A stretch of 64,000 nt of DNA from DATKYQ01 sp035528415. GTDB taxonomy: Bacteria; Myxococcota; B64-G9. This document shows positions 34,731 to 44,247 of this stretch, piece by piece (the first letter of the stretch is position 1; each line of letters opens with the position of its first letter). The DNA lies in assembly GCA_035528415.1 (NCBI GenBank), contig DATKYQ010000076.1:1-64000 (forward strand), read 5' to 3'. Position numbers and translations under genes: made by a program. The notes below the pieces were generated by a model that had not been told where the DNA came from, made no database searches, and saw only the letters and a program-made list of their open reading frames with translations.

Positions 34731-34873
34731 GCTCGTCTCTCCCTGTTCGTTGACGGAAGTCTATGTGCAGTATTTTTCAAGGTCAAGCAAAGTGAGGAAT
34801 TTGCGTGAACCAAAGGCCCAATTAATGATAAAATTGGTAATTCTGTTCCGCTCGGAGACGAAAAGGAGCCAAC

Positions 34874-37402
34874 ATGAGGTGCATAGCTTTCAAGTCATTT
34901 TGGGTGTCCTGTCTTATCCCGGCCGCACTGGCGCTTGCCGGTTGCGGCGCGGGCAATATCGGCTCTCCGGCGGACGGCGGCGGGGACGGCGGAGCCGCGA
35001 ACTGCGAAAGCTCGGCCGATTGCGACGACGGAAACCCGTGCACGGCGGATAGCTGCACTGATGCGATCTGTACAAACGAGAACATCGCAGCCTCCTGCGA
35101 CGACGGCGACGCTTGCACCGAAAACGATGTCTGCTCGGCCGGCGCCTGTACGGGAACGGCAATATCCTGCGACGACGGCAACGATTGCACCAATGACTCC
35201 TGCGACTCTCTTACGGGCTGCGTCTTTGCGAACAACACGGCTGCCTGCGACGACGGCGACGCCTGCACCTCAGGCGACGCTTGTTCTAGCGGCGCTTGCC
35301 AGGCCGGCCCGGCCACGGACTGCAACGACGGCAACAGCTGCACCGACGATTCCTGTGACTCGCTTACCGGCTGCGCACATGCCGACAACACACTCGCCTG
35401 CAATGACGGCGACGCCTGCACCGAAAACGACGTCTGCTCGGCTGGCGCCTGCTCCGGCTCGTCCATCTTTTGCGACGACGGCAAAGTATGCACCGACGAC
35501 TCTTGCGACTCGCTTACCGGCTGCGTCTATGCGAACAACACAGCTTCCTGCGACGACGGCGACGCCTGCACCTCAGGCGACGCTTGTTCTAGCGGGGCCT
35601 GCCAGGCCGGCCCGGCCACGGACTGCGACGACGGCAACAGCTGCACCGACGACTCCTGCGATTCGCTTACCGGCTGCGCACATGCCGACAATACACTCGC
35701 CTGCGACGACGGTGATGCCTGCACCTCAGGCGACACCTGTTCGGGTGGGGTTTGCCAGGCCGGCACGGCCACGGACTGCGACGACGGCAAAGTCTGCACC
35801 GACGACTCTTGCGACTCGCTCTCCGGCTGCGTCTTTGCGAACAACGCGGCCGCCTGTAACGACGGCGACGCCTGCACCTCGGGCGACGCCTGTTCGGGCG
35901 GAACGTGCCAGGCCGGACAGGCCATAGACTGCAGCGACGGCAGCGACTGCACGGCGGACAGCTGCGATTCGCTGACCGGCTGTGCAAACACCAACCTGTG
36001 TGCCGCCGACGCTAGCTGTGTAGGCAATGCCTGCCAGTGCGACGCGGGCTTCACCGGCGACGGCCACAGCTGCAGCGACATCGACGAATGCGCCCAGGGC
36101 AGCGACCTGTGCGATTCCAACGCCGGTTGCACAAACACCGCAGGCTCCTACACATGCGCCTGCAACTCCGGTTGGACGGGCGACGGGTTTACATGCGTCC
36201 CCGAGCAGGTCTGCGACAACGGAATATGCGGCCAGGGTGAGGATTTTCAGTCTTGTCCGCAGGATTGCGACTTCGATATCGCGGTGGTGGTCGAGGATGC
36301 GCTCTCGGCCAATCTCACAGCCAGCCTGGGTGTCTACCAGGACGACCTGGCCGCCGCCGGCTACAAGGTCCGCATCGAAAACTGGACCGGCGGCACTGTT
36401 GGAGACCTGAAGACACTTCTGTATGACCAGGTCGATTCATACGGCATCGAGGGCGCCTTGCTTGTCGGCAACCTTCCCGCCGCCTGGTACGAGCAGACGG
36501 CCTTCGACACCTTCGAGCAATTCCCGTGTGACCTGTACCTGGAAGACCGCAACGCGAGCTGGAGCGACGCCGACTCCAACGGGCGCTACGACGCCCACAC
36601 GGATCTGAACCTGGTAATCTACGTCTCGCGCCTGACCGGCAGCGCGACTCAGTTGAACGATTACTTCGCAAAGAACCACGCCTACCGCACTACGGGCTCG
36701 CTTGTGGACGCTGCGGCCTACAACTTCATCGACGACGATTGGCAGCCATGGGCCGGAACATACGGGCTCGAAGCCATCTACACCGTGGTCGACGTACTCT
36801 CGGATCTAGCGCAGACCACCCGCGCCGCCTACATCGCCAAGATGACCGGCACCGGCGCCGAGTTCGTCTACCAGTGGATCCATTCGAGCCCGACCACGCT
36901 CTACGTCTCGGGCACCGGCAGCGGCACCATCAGCACGGCCGAGATCGCCAGCAACAACTTCATAGGCTCGTTTTACAACATGTTCGACTGCTCGGCCTGT
37001 CGCTTCACCCAGGAAAATCTGGGCATGACCTACCTGACGCGCACCGACTACGGCCTCGCCACCATCGGCTCGACCAAGACCGGCGGCATCTACACCCCCT
37101 GGACTTTCCACAGCCGCCTGGCCGCCGGAGACTGCTGGGGCGAGTCGTTCCGCCAGTGGTACAACGGCACCGGCAAGTGGGACGACGAGTGGTACCTGGG
37201 GATAGTGATCCTGGGAGATCCCCTGCTGACCATCCAGGGAGACAGGCGCGGCCTGATACTCGAGCAGACGCCCGCGGAACCGACCAGGGCCCAACTGGAA
37301 TCCCTGCGAAAAAGCATGCACTGGGATGCCGTAAACACCCGGGACGAGCTTGGCACCTACGAGGCCTACCGCGCCTCCAATCCGCAGTTCTTCGTAAGGT
37401 AG
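34874..37402 (+). CDS. Gingipain-like (C25-type) lipoprotein with cysteine repeats
   Basis: 842 residues. Lipobox ALAGC (C24). Residues about 45-375 are 13 repeats of the type CDDGDACTxxDxCSxGxCxxG / CDDGxxCTDDSCDSLTGC; an EGF-like Ca-binding unit (DIDEC...) follows (about 395-440). The C-terminal domain (from about 465) resembles peptidase C25: GALLVGNLPAAWYE, CDLYLEDRNASW, with a candidate catalytic pair H670 and C706 (or C709). The Cys repeats are strongly repeated in DNA too. Likely a surface cysteine protease or adhesin. The start has AAGGAG 7 bases upstream. Confidence 0.82.
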   Translation: MRCIAFKSFWVSCLIPAALALAGCGAGNIGSPADGGGDGGAANCESSADCDDGNPCTADSCTDAICTNENIAASCDDGDACTENDVCSAGACTGTAISCDDGNDCTNDSCDSLTGCVFANNTAACDDGDACTSGDACSSGACQAGPATDCNDGNSCTDDSCDSLTGCAHADNTLACNDGDACTENDVCSAGACSGSSIFCDDGKVCTDDSCDSLTGCVYANNTASCDDGDACTSGDACSSGACQAGPATDCDDGNSCTDDSCDSLTGCAHADNTLACDDGDACTSGDTCSGGVCQAGTATDCDDGKVCTDDSCDSLSGCVFANNAAACNDGDACTSGDACSGGTCQAGQAIDCSDGSDCTADSCDSLTGCANTNLCAADASCVGNACQCDAGFTGDGHSCSDIDECAQGSDLCDSNAGCTNTAGSYTCACNSGWTGDGFTCVPEQVCDNGICGQGEDFQSCPQDCDFDIAVVVEDALSANLTASLGVYQDDLAAAGYKVRIENWTGGTVGDLKTLLYDQVDSYGIEGALLVGNLPAAWYEQTAFDTFEQFPCDLYLEDRNASWSDADSNGRYDAHTDLNLVIYVSRLTGSATQLNDYFAKNHAYRTTGSLVDAAAYNFIDDDWQPWAGTYGLEAIYTVVDVLSDLAQTTRAAYIAKMTGTGAEFVYQWIHSSPTTLYVSGTGSGTISTAEIASNNFIGSFYNMFDCSACRFTQENLGMTYLTRTDYGLATIGSTKTGGIYTPWTFHSRLAAGDCWGESFRQWYNGTGKWDDEWYLGIVILGDPLLTIQGDRRGLILEQTPAEPTRAQLESLRKSMHWDAVNTRDELGTYEAYRASNPQFFVR
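35201..35809 (+). repeat. Long tandem repeat inside the gingipain-like gene (about 303 bp)
   Basis: The DNA of unit 35201-35503 is very similar to 35504-35809; the second unit has one extra codon. A third, more divergent unit starts at 35810. Each unit encodes about five of the Cys repeats. Confidence 0.85.
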
Positions 37403-37497
37403 TTCCCGCCCTTTTCGATTTGCGATTTTCGGGCCGCTGTAATATCTTGCTACGGTCGCGGGCGCGCGGCCCGCCGGTATTGCTGCGAGGAGAGATC

Positions 37498-38931
37498 ATG
37501 AGCGAAATCGACCTTGTGAAACTCAAGGAAATCGTCGGCGAAAACAATGTGCTTAGCGACGAGGCCGACCTTTACGTCTACGGCATCGATTCTTCGGTTT
37601 ACGAGGGGCGGCCGGAGGCGATCGTCCGCCCCGAGAACAAGGAGCAGGTACAAGAACTTCTGCGCTACGCCAACGCGGAGAAGATCCCAGTCGTGCCCAG
37701 GGGCTCGGGCTCGGGCATGTGCGGGCAGGTGGTGCCGGTGCAAGGAGGCATCGTGCTGGACATGAAGGGCATGCACCGTATACTGGAGATCAACATCGAG
37801 GACGGCTACTGCCGGGTCGAGCCGGGCGTGGTCGACGACGACCTCAACCGGGCGCTTGCGCCTTACGGCTTTTTCTACCCGCCCACGCCGGCCTCCAGCC
37901 GAATCGCCACCATCGGCGGCGAGATCGCCAACAACGCCAGCGGCACGCGCTCGGTCAAGTACGGTGCGGCGCGCGACTCGCTTTTGGGCCTCGAGGTTGT
38001 GCTGGCCTCGGGCGAGTGCCTCCCGCTCGGCACCATCACCCGGGTGGCCGCCTCGGGTTACCAGCTCGAGCGCCTGATCGCCGGCTCGGAGGGAACGCTG
38101 GCCGTGATCGTCGAGGCCATCTTGCGCTTCGTCCCGGTGCCCGCCTTCCGCTGTCTGGGCATCGCCAAGTTCAACAAGCTCGAGGAGGCCGGCGACACCA
38201 TCTCGGAGATCATCGCCAGCGGCTGCCAGCCCTCGATGCTCGAGCTGGTCGACAAGGTGGCAATCCAGGCGGTCAACAAGGCCATGGACATGGGGCTGCC
38301 CGACGTCGAGGCGCTGCTTCTGTTCGAGGCCGACGGCCAAGTCGAGCAGGCGGTCGATCACGAGATCGAGCGGGCCCGCAAGATCTGCGAGAAGCACAAC
38401 GGCTTCGGTGTAGAGCTGAGTTACGCCGAGAAAGAACGCACGCGCATTTTTGCAGGGCGCAAGAAACTCTTTCCGGCGCTTTCCAAATACGACGAGTACC
38501 TTTCCTCGACCGCGCTGGCCGACGACATGGCTGTGCCCTTCTCCAAAATGGCCGAGACCGCCCATAAAATTCACGAAGTGGCAAAAAAGCACGGCATAGT
38601 CATGACCGCTTACGGGCACTGCGGCTCGGGCTGCATGCACACCAAGATCCTGATGGACACCAGCAAGAAAGTCCAATGGCAGGCGGCCCGCGAGGCGGTG
38701 GCAGAGATCTACGACTACGTGCGCTCGGTGGGCGGCACCACCTCGGCCGAGCACGGCATCGGGCTATCGAAGGCCCCGGAGTTCAAGAAGGAAAAGCAGG
38801 CCACACTCGAATTGATGCGCGCGATCAAGCGCGCCTTCGATCCCAACAACATTCTCAACCCGGGCAAGCTGATGGACGCGCCGGACGACTGGCTTTCGGC
38901 CTCGCGTCTCAGGTACACAGCCGAGGATTAG
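37498..38931 (+). CDS. glcD: FAD-linked oxidase, GlcD/D-lactate dehydrogenase type
   Basis: 477 residues from the ATG at 37498 (GCGAGGAGAGATC upstream); an open frame further upstream is noise. FAD_binding_4 domain with PVVPRGSGSGMCGQVVP (about 63-79) and the C-terminal domain ending HGIGLSKAPEF...FDPNNILNPGKL. Such enzymes oxidise glycolate, D-lactate or other 2-hydroxy acids and pass electrons to a partner. First gene of a five-gene operon that ends with metF; the next gene begins 5 bases after its stop. Confidence 0.92.
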   Translation: MSEIDLVKLKEIVGENNVLSDEADLYVYGIDSSVYEGRPEAIVRPENKEQVQELLRYANAEKIPVVPRGSGSGMCGQVVPVQGGIVLDMKGMHRILEINIEDGYCRVEPGVVDDDLNRALAPYGFFYPPTPASSRIATIGGEIANNASGTRSVKYGAARDSLLGLEVVLASGECLPLGTITRVAASGYQLERLIAGSEGTLAVIVEAILRFVPVPAFRCLGIAKFNKLEEAGDTISEIIASGCQPSMLELVDKVAIQAVNKAMDMGLPDVEALLLFEADGQVEQAVDHEIERARKICEKHNGFGVELSYAEKERTRIFAGRKKLFPALSKYDEYLSSTALADDMAVPFSKMAETAHKIHEVAKKHGIVMTAYGHCGSGCMHTKILMDTSKKVQWQAAREAVAEIYDYVRSVGGTTSAEHGIGLSKAPEFKKEKQATLELMRAIKRAFDPNNILNPGKLMDAPDDWLSASRLRYTAED

Positions 38932-38936
38932 CCACG

Positions 38937-39887
38937 ATGACGATCGCCCTCAAGAGACTTTCAAAGTGGGAAAGAACTTTAAGCAAGTGCATCCGCTGCG
39001 GCTATTGCTATGAGCACTGCCCGATTTACAAGGCCACCCGCTGGGAGATCGACGCGCCACGCGGCAAGCTCAGCTTGCTCTATGGCCTGCTGCACGACGA
39101 GCTCGAGCCCACGGGCTACCTGGTCAACAAGCTGTTCGAATGTTTCCACTGCAAGCGCTGCGAGACAGCCTGTTCCTCGGGCATTCCGCTGCTGGAAGTA
39201 TTCGCAGACGCCCGGGCCGACCTTATCGACGCCGGCTTCGAAGTCTCCGGGACCCTTTCGCTGACCGACCATGACCAGTGCGTGCACTGTCTCAACTGCG
39301 TGCGCATGTGCCCCCACGAGGCCCGCAGCTACATCCACGGCCGGGTGCTGACCGATCCCACCAAGTGCCAGAGTTGCGGAAGCTGCCTCGACATCTGCTC
39401 TGCCTGCGGCATCAGCATCACCCACGGGTTCGGCACCAACCCCGACGAGATCCGCGCCGAGTTGGAGCGCTTTCTGACAAGCCCGCGGGCCAAGGCGGTG
39501 ATCTTCTCCTGCAGCTGGTCGACTTATCCCGGCTTCCAGACGGCGAGCGCGCTCGACGAGGAAAATCAGCCGGAGACGCGCACTTTTGTCACGGCCTGCT
39601 CGGGGCGTCTCAGAGAGCAGACCGTCTTCGACGCTTTAGAGATGGGCGCCTGGGGAGTACTGGTCTGCTGCTGTCCCGAGGACGACTGCGAGCACGGGGG
39701 CGCCGCCAGGGTCAAGAAACGCATGCGGGCGCTCAGCGCCGCGCTCGAGGTGGCCGGCGTCGATCCCGGACGCGTCCGGGTAGCCGAGGTGAAAGACGGC
39801 GACAAGAAGACCTTCCAGTCGCTGTCTACCGAATTCCTGGAAAACCTGCGCGGCCTGGGGCCGATCGCTACAGGAGTTCGGTCATGA
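38937..39887 (+). CDS. Ferredoxin-type iron-sulfur protein fused to a MvhD/FlpD domain
   Basis: 316 residues. Four cysteine groups: CIRCGYCYEHCP (18-29), CFHCKRCETAC, CVHCLNCVRMCP and CQSCGSCLDIC, fitting three or four 4Fe-4S clusters. The C-terminal domain (about 185-300; AVIFSC, VTACSGR, VLVCCCPEDDCEHG) matches MvhD, a [2Fe-2S] electron-transfer subunit of methanogen and acetogen bifurcating complexes. It probably takes electrons from the FAD oxidase and hands them to the MetVF unit. The next gene starts within its stop (ATGA). Confidence 0.85.
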   Translation: MTIALKRLSKWERTLSKCIRCGYCYEHCPIYKATRWEIDAPRGKLSLLYGLLHDELEPTGYLVNKLFECFHCKRCETACSSGIPLLEVFADARADLIDAGFEVSGTLSLTDHDQCVHCLNCVRMCPHEARSYIHGRVLTDPTKCQSCGSCLDICSACGISITHGFGTNPDEIRAELERFLTSPRAKAVIFSCSWSTYPGFQTASALDEENQPETRTFVTACSGRLREQTVFDALEMGAWGVLVCCCPEDDCEHGGAARVKKRMRALSAALEVAGVDPGRVRVAEVKDGDKKTFQSLSTEFLENLRGLGPIATGVRS

Positions 39888-41137
39888 TCGTCGAAGTGCC
39901 TTACGGACAACACGGCAAGACAAGCGTAGATCTCCCCGAAGAGCGCCTGGCCGGGGTGATCGAGCCCCGGAGAGTGGACATCGGCGACGAGAGCGAGACC
40001 ATCAGGCGTGCCGTCGACAACCCGACAGGTTCGAAGAACTTCTCGGAATTCCTGTCTGACGCGCGCGACGTGTTGATCCTGGTCAACGACGCTACGCGCC
40101 CGACGCCGACCAGCCGGGTGCTGGACATCCTGGTCTCCGATCTCGAGGGCCGCAAGGTGAGCTTCATGGTGGCCACCGGCAACCACCGCGCCCCCAGCCA
40201 GGAAGAGTACCGCCGCATCTTCGGCACGCACTACGATCGTTACAAAGATCGCATTTTCGCGCACGACGCCAAGAAGAAAGACGACATGGTGCTGCTTGGC
40301 AAATCGGCCAACGGCACAGAGATGCGCGTCAACAAGATGGGCGTCGAGGCGCACAAGATCGTCATCATCAGCTCGGTCGAGCCGCACTACTTCGCCGGCT
40401 ACACCGGCGGGCGCAAATCCTTCCTGCCGGGCATCGCCGGCCACGACACGATCACCCAGAACCACAAGCTGGCTCTCAGCCCCAAGGCGCGGGCGTTGGC
40501 GCTTGCCGGCAACCCGGTGCACGAGGACATGATCGACGCGCTTTCGACCGTCAAGAAGGAAATCTTCGCCATCAACACCGTGCTCGACGGCCGGCATCGC
40601 ATCTACGCCGCCGTAGCCGGCGACATCCACGCCTCGTTCGAGCAGGCCACAAGCAAGGCCGACGAGGTCTTCACCGTACCGATCGAGGCCAAGGTCGATA
40701 TCGTCGTCTCGGTGGTCAAGTTCCCGGGCGACATCAACCTCTATCAGTCGCAGAAGGGAATCGACAACGCCAAGCATGCGCTGAGAGAGGGCGGCATCAT
40801 GATTCTGGTGTCGAGCTGCCGCGAGGGCATCGGCGAGGACACCTTCTTCGAACTTTTGGGCTCTGCCGGCTCGCCCGACGAGGTGCTTGCAAAGATCGAG
40901 CAGGGCTACGTGCTCGGCTACCACAAGGCCGCCAAGATGGCCGAGATCGGACGCTGGGCGAAAATCTGGGCGGTGACCGATCTCGATCCCGGACTGCTCG
41001 AGAAGATATTTATCCGCTCGTGCGGCTCGCTGCAGCAGGCCGTGGACGACGCGCTTTTTGAAAAGGGAGAATCGGCCCGGGTGTTGTTCTTGCTCGACGG
41101 CGGGCTGATCGTGCCCTGCCTGGAGGAAAAATCATGA
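39884..41137 (+). CDS. larA: LarA-type nickel-pincer lactate racemase family protein
   Basis: 417 residues. The residues that bind and act with the nickel-pincer cofactor in LarA are all visible with the right spacing: H101, H168, K178 and H194 (VATGNHRAP, EPHYFAGYTGGRKSF, TQNHKL). It should interconvert the enantiomers of lactate or a similar 2-hydroxyacid. The cofactor needs LarB, LarC and LarE, none of which is in this window. ATGA overlap with the previous gene and four-base overlap with metV fix its place in the operon. Confidence 0.9.
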   Translation: MIVEVPYGQHGKTSVDLPEERLAGVIEPRRVDIGDESETIRRAVDNPTGSKNFSEFLSDARDVLILVNDATRPTPTSRVLDILVSDLEGRKVSFMVATGNHRAPSQEEYRRIFGTHYDRYKDRIFAHDAKKKDDMVLLGKSANGTEMRVNKMGVEAHKIVIISSVEPHYFAGYTGGRKSFLPGIAGHDTITQNHKLALSPKARALALAGNPVHEDMIDALSTVKKEIFAINTVLDGRHRIYAAVAGDIHASFEQATSKADEVFTVPIEAKVDIVVSVVKFPGDINLYQSQKGIDNAKHALREGGIMILVSSCREGIGEDTFFELLGSAGSPDEVLAKIEQGYVLGYHKAAKMAEIGRWAKIWAVTDLDPGLLEKIFIRSCGSLQQAVDDALFEKGESARVLFLLDGGLIVPCLEEKS

Positions 41138-41799
41138 TCGTCGCCGAACAGAAACCGCTCAAGGAGATTCTTTCGAACATCGAAGGCTTTGAAAAGATCC
41201 TGCTGGTCGGCTGCCACGGCTGCGTGACAGTCTGCTCGGCCGGCGGCGAGAAGGAGGTCGACCTGCTGGCCGGCCTGCTGCGCCTGGCCGGCCGCAAGCG
41301 CGGGAAACAGTTACAGGTTACCAAGATGACGCTCGAGCGCCAGTGCGACCCGGAGTACGTGGACGAGTTGCGCGAGCACATTGAGCAACACGATGTCGTG
41401 CTCTCGATGGCCTGCGGCGCCGGCGTGCAGCTGGTGGCCGAGCGGGTCGGCGGCATTGCCGTGCTGCCTGCGCTGAACACGGTCTTCATCGGCGCCGCCG
41501 AAGAGAAAGGCACCTGGGGCGAGCGCTGCCAGGCCTGCGGCGACTGCAAGCTGCACCTGACCGGAGGCATCTGCCCGGTGACTCGCTGCTCGAAAAGCCT
41601 GATGAACGGCCCCTGCGGCGGATCGAGCGACGGGCACTGCGAGATCGATCCCGAGGTGCCCTGCGGCTGGCAGCTGATAGTAGATCGCCTGGAGGCCCTG
41701 GGGCAGTTGGATCTCTACGAGCGCATCCTGCCGATCCCGGACTGGTCGAGTTCCAGGGACGGCGGTCCGCGCAAGGTAGTGCGCGAAGACCTGAAATAA
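41134..41799 (+). CDS. metV: MetV-type zinc/iron-sulfur partner of methylenetetrahydrofolate reductase
   Basis: 221 residues. Family hallmark cysteines: CHGCVTVCSAGGEKE (about 25-39) and CQACGDCKLHLTGGICPVTRC (about 132-152), then NGPCGGSSDGHC. In acetogens MetV forms a complex with MetF and lacks direct NADH use. ATGA overlap with larA; 24 bases before metF. Confidence 0.88.
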   Translation: MIVAEQKPLKEILSNIEGFEKILLVGCHGCVTVCSAGGEKEVDLLAGLLRLAGRKRGKQLQVTKMTLERQCDPEYVDELREHIEQHDVVLSMACGAGVQLVAERVGGIAVLPALNTVFIGAAEEKGTWGERCQACGDCKLHLTGGICPVTRCSKSLMNGPCGGSSDGHCEIDPEVPCGWQLIVDRLEALGQLDLYERILPIPDWSSSRDGGPRKVVREDLK

Positions 41800-41823
41800 C
41801 AACCTGCGTTTCGCGGAGAAGAC

Positions 41824-42750
41824 ATGAACGACACGAAGAGCAACCTTGAGGCGCTGCTAGGTGCGGGAAAATTCGCGGTCACAGCCGAGGCCGGCCCGCC
41901 GCGCGGGGCGCGGCCCGAGGTGATTCGCGAGAAGGCCAAGATTCTTGCGGGCTACGTCGATGCCTGCAACGTGACCGACAACCAGACCAGCATGGTGCGC
42001 ATGTGCAGCCTGGCTGCCTGCAAGCTGCTGATCGAAGAGGGCATCGAGCCGGTCATGCAGATGGTCTGCCGCGATCGCAACCGCATCGCCGCCCAGAGCG
42101 ACATGCTAGGCGCCGCCTCGCTGGGCATCCGCAACCTGCTGTGTCTTTCGGGCGATCACCAGAAGTTCGGCGACCACACCGGAGCCAAAAACGTCTACGA
42201 CATCGACTCGCTGCACCTTTTACAGATCGCAGCCGGCATGCGCGACCAGGGCAAGTTCGCGGGCGGCGAGGATGTCGACGGACGGCCGCAGCTTTTCTTG
42301 GGCGCCGCCGCCAATCCCTTCGCCGACCCCTTCGCCATCCGCGTACCGCGGCTGGCCAAGAAGGCCGCCGCGGGCGCCCAGTTCGTCCAGACCCAGTGCG
42401 TCTTCAATATAGACAAGTTCGAAAAGTGGATGCAGGGTGTGAGAGAGCGCGGGCTGGACAAGAAAGTGAAGATCCTGGCCGGGATCACGCCGATTAAGAG
42501 CCTGGGCATGGCCAGATACATGGCCACCAAGGTGGCCGGAATGGACGTTCCCGAGGCGCTGATAGCGCGGGTAAAGGGAGTGGACAAGAAGCAAAGGCGC
42601 GCCGAGGGCATCCGCATAGCGGTGGAGACCATCCAGCGCCTGCGCGAGATCGACGGAGTGGCCGGTGTTCACATCATGGCCATCGAGTGGGAAGAGGCCG
42701 TCCCCCAGATAGTCGAGCAGGCCGGCCTCCACCCCCGCCCGCTGCCGTAG
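41824..42750 (+). CDS. metF: Methylenetetrahydrofolate reductase of the MetV-linked type
   Basis: 308 residues, TIM barrel. AEAGPPRGARPE is the start motif in place of the usual FE-PP form; NVTDNQTS, LLCLSGDH, LGAAANPFADP and AGAQFVQTQCVFN are typical of the acetogen-like group. Reduces methylene-THF with electrons probably from the partner MetV and the MvhD-type protein upstream. It is one of two MetF genes in the window. Confidence 0.92.
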   Translation: MNDTKSNLEALLGAGKFAVTAEAGPPRGARPEVIREKAKILAGYVDACNVTDNQTSMVRMCSLAACKLLIEEGIEPVMQMVCRDRNRIAAQSDMLGAASLGIRNLLCLSGDHQKFGDHTGAKNVYDIDSLHLLQIAAGMRDQGKFAGGEDVDGRPQLFLGAAANPFADPFAIRVPRLAKKAAAGAQFVQTQCVFNIDKFEKWMQGVRERGLDKKVKILAGITPIKSLGMARYMATKVAGMDVPEALIARVKGVDKKQRRAEGIRIAVETIQRLREIDGVAGVHIMAIEWEEAVPQIVEQAGLHPRPLP

Positions 42751-42797
42751 AGATCGTCAATCCATTAATGCCTGTTGCCGGTTTTTTCGCCCGGACG

Positions 42798-44120
42798 TCA
42801 GTTGCCTGCGGGCCTCCTGCGGGGCTTGCGGGACTCATTGCCTGAATTGCGGCCTGGTCGGGGCGCCGGTGTGGACTTTGGTCGAGACCCGGTTCTCGAC
42901 CGAGGTCTGCCCGGCTTGGCGCCGCGCCGGGATCCGGGCCTTGGGCCGGCTGGCGCCTGTATGGGGGCCGCGTTCATGGCAGCCGAGCTGTGCCAGGGAT
43001 GGTTAGTATCCACCGGAATTTGGTAGCCGATCAGCCGCTCGATGCTTCTCAGATCCGCGATCTCGCTGGCGTCGCAAAAGGAGACGGCCACGCCGCTGAG
43101 TCCCGCGCGGCCGGTGCGGCCGATACGGTGTATGTACACTTCCGGCTCGTGGGGCAGGTCGAAGTTGAATACGTGGCTGATGTTTTCGACGTCTATGCCC
43201 CGCGAAGCCAGATCGGTGGCCACCAGGATGCCGATTTCTCCCGAGTGAAATCCGGCCAGCGCCTTGCGCCGGTTGTTCTGTGACTTGTTGCCGTGAATCG
43301 CCGAGGCCTGGATACCGGCCTTGTTGAGTTGCTTTACCAGACGATTGGCGCCGTGCTTGGTGCGGGTAAAAACCAGCACCCGGGTCATGTTGGGGAGAGA
43401 AACTTGATCAATCAGGAGCTCGGGCTTGTCCAGGCGGTCAACGAACATCACCCGTTGTTCGATCTGCTCGACGGTCGACGAGGGCGGGCTGACTTCCACC
43501 CGGGCGGGATTTCTGAGAAACGATCCGGCCAGCCCGGTAATGTCAGGGGGCAGCGTCGCCGAAAACAGCAGGTTTTGCCTCTTGTCGGGCAACACTTGCA
43601 AAATCTTGCGGATATCGTTGATGAAGCCCATGTCCAGCATGCGATCGGCCTCGTCCAGCACAAAGTATCGCACCTGGCCCAGGTGAATGTAACCCTGACC
43701 AACGAGGTCCAAAAGCCGGCCGGGGGTGGCCACCAGGATGTGAACGCCCCTGTGTAAAGCGGCAACCTGGGCATGTTGCTTGACCCCGCCGAAGACGACC
43801 AGGTGACGCAGTTTCAGAAAGTGCGCATAGGCCTGGAAGCTCTCATCGATCTGGGCCGCCAGCTCCCTGGTGGGAGAAAGAACCAGGACACGGATGATCG
43901 GTTTGCCCTGGGCGGCATTGCTTTGGGTAAGCATTTGCAGCAAGGGCAACGCAAAGGCCGCGGTTTTCCCGGTGCCGGTTTGGGCACAACCCAGGATGTC
44001 CCTGCCGGCCAGCAGCAGGGGAATGGATTGAACCTGGATCGGAGTGGGTTGCAGGTAGTTTTCCCGCGCCACCGCGCGCAGTAAGGGATCGATCAACATA
44101 AGTTGCTTGAAACTGGTCAT
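42798..44120 (-). CDS. DEAD-box RNA helicase, RhlE-like
   Basis: 440 residues from the ATG at 44120, where the Q motif region MTSFKQLMLIDPLL begins; the frame extends upstream to 44459 but that part overlaps a neighbouring gene. Motif I AQTGTGKT, motif II DEAD (LDEADRM), motif III SAT, motif VI HRIGRTGRAG. The C-terminal 60 residues are a Pro/Arg/Gly-rich basic tail typical of RNA-binding helicases. Weak ribosome site. Confidence 0.92.
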   Translation of the reverse strand: MTSFKQLMLIDPLLRAVARENYLQPTPIQVQSIPLLLAGRDILGCAQTGTGKTAAFALPLLQMLTQSNAAQGKPIIRVLVLSPTRELAAQIDESFQAYAHFLKLRHLVVFGGVKQHAQVAALHRGVHILVATPGRLLDLVGQGYIHLGQVRYFVLDEADRMLDMGFINDIRKILQVLPDKRQNLLFSATLPPDITGLAGSFLRNPARVEVSPPSSTVEQIEQRVMFVDRLDKPELLIDQVSLPNMTRVLVFTRTKHGANRLVKQLNKAGIQASAIHGNKSQNNRRKALAGFHSGEIGILVATDLASRGIDVENISHVFNFDLPHEPEVYIHRIGRTGRAGLSGVAVSFCDASEIADLRSIERLIGYQIPVDTNHPWHSSAAMNAAPIQAPAGPRPGSRRGAKPGRPRSRTGSRPKSTPAPRPGRNSGNESRKPRRRPAGN

Positions 44121-44247
44121 ATATGATCTTTCTGTGGGTCTGGTTGTCGGGCCGTGTGATGTTGCTTCCACCGAATTTCCCGGCATGACTACCATGCCCC
44201 GTCCTGGAAGTAAACGAACAAGGGCGCTGCGGCTTCCTGCGGGATCT

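Noticed and set aside
34990..35985. CRISPR array
   Set aside because: The repeats are in frame and encode the Cys-rich module; there are no unique spacers of constant length.
37450..38754. 434-codon open frame antisense to glcD
   Set aside because: Runs against a clear FAD oxidase gene; its composition is that of a GC-rich shadow frame.
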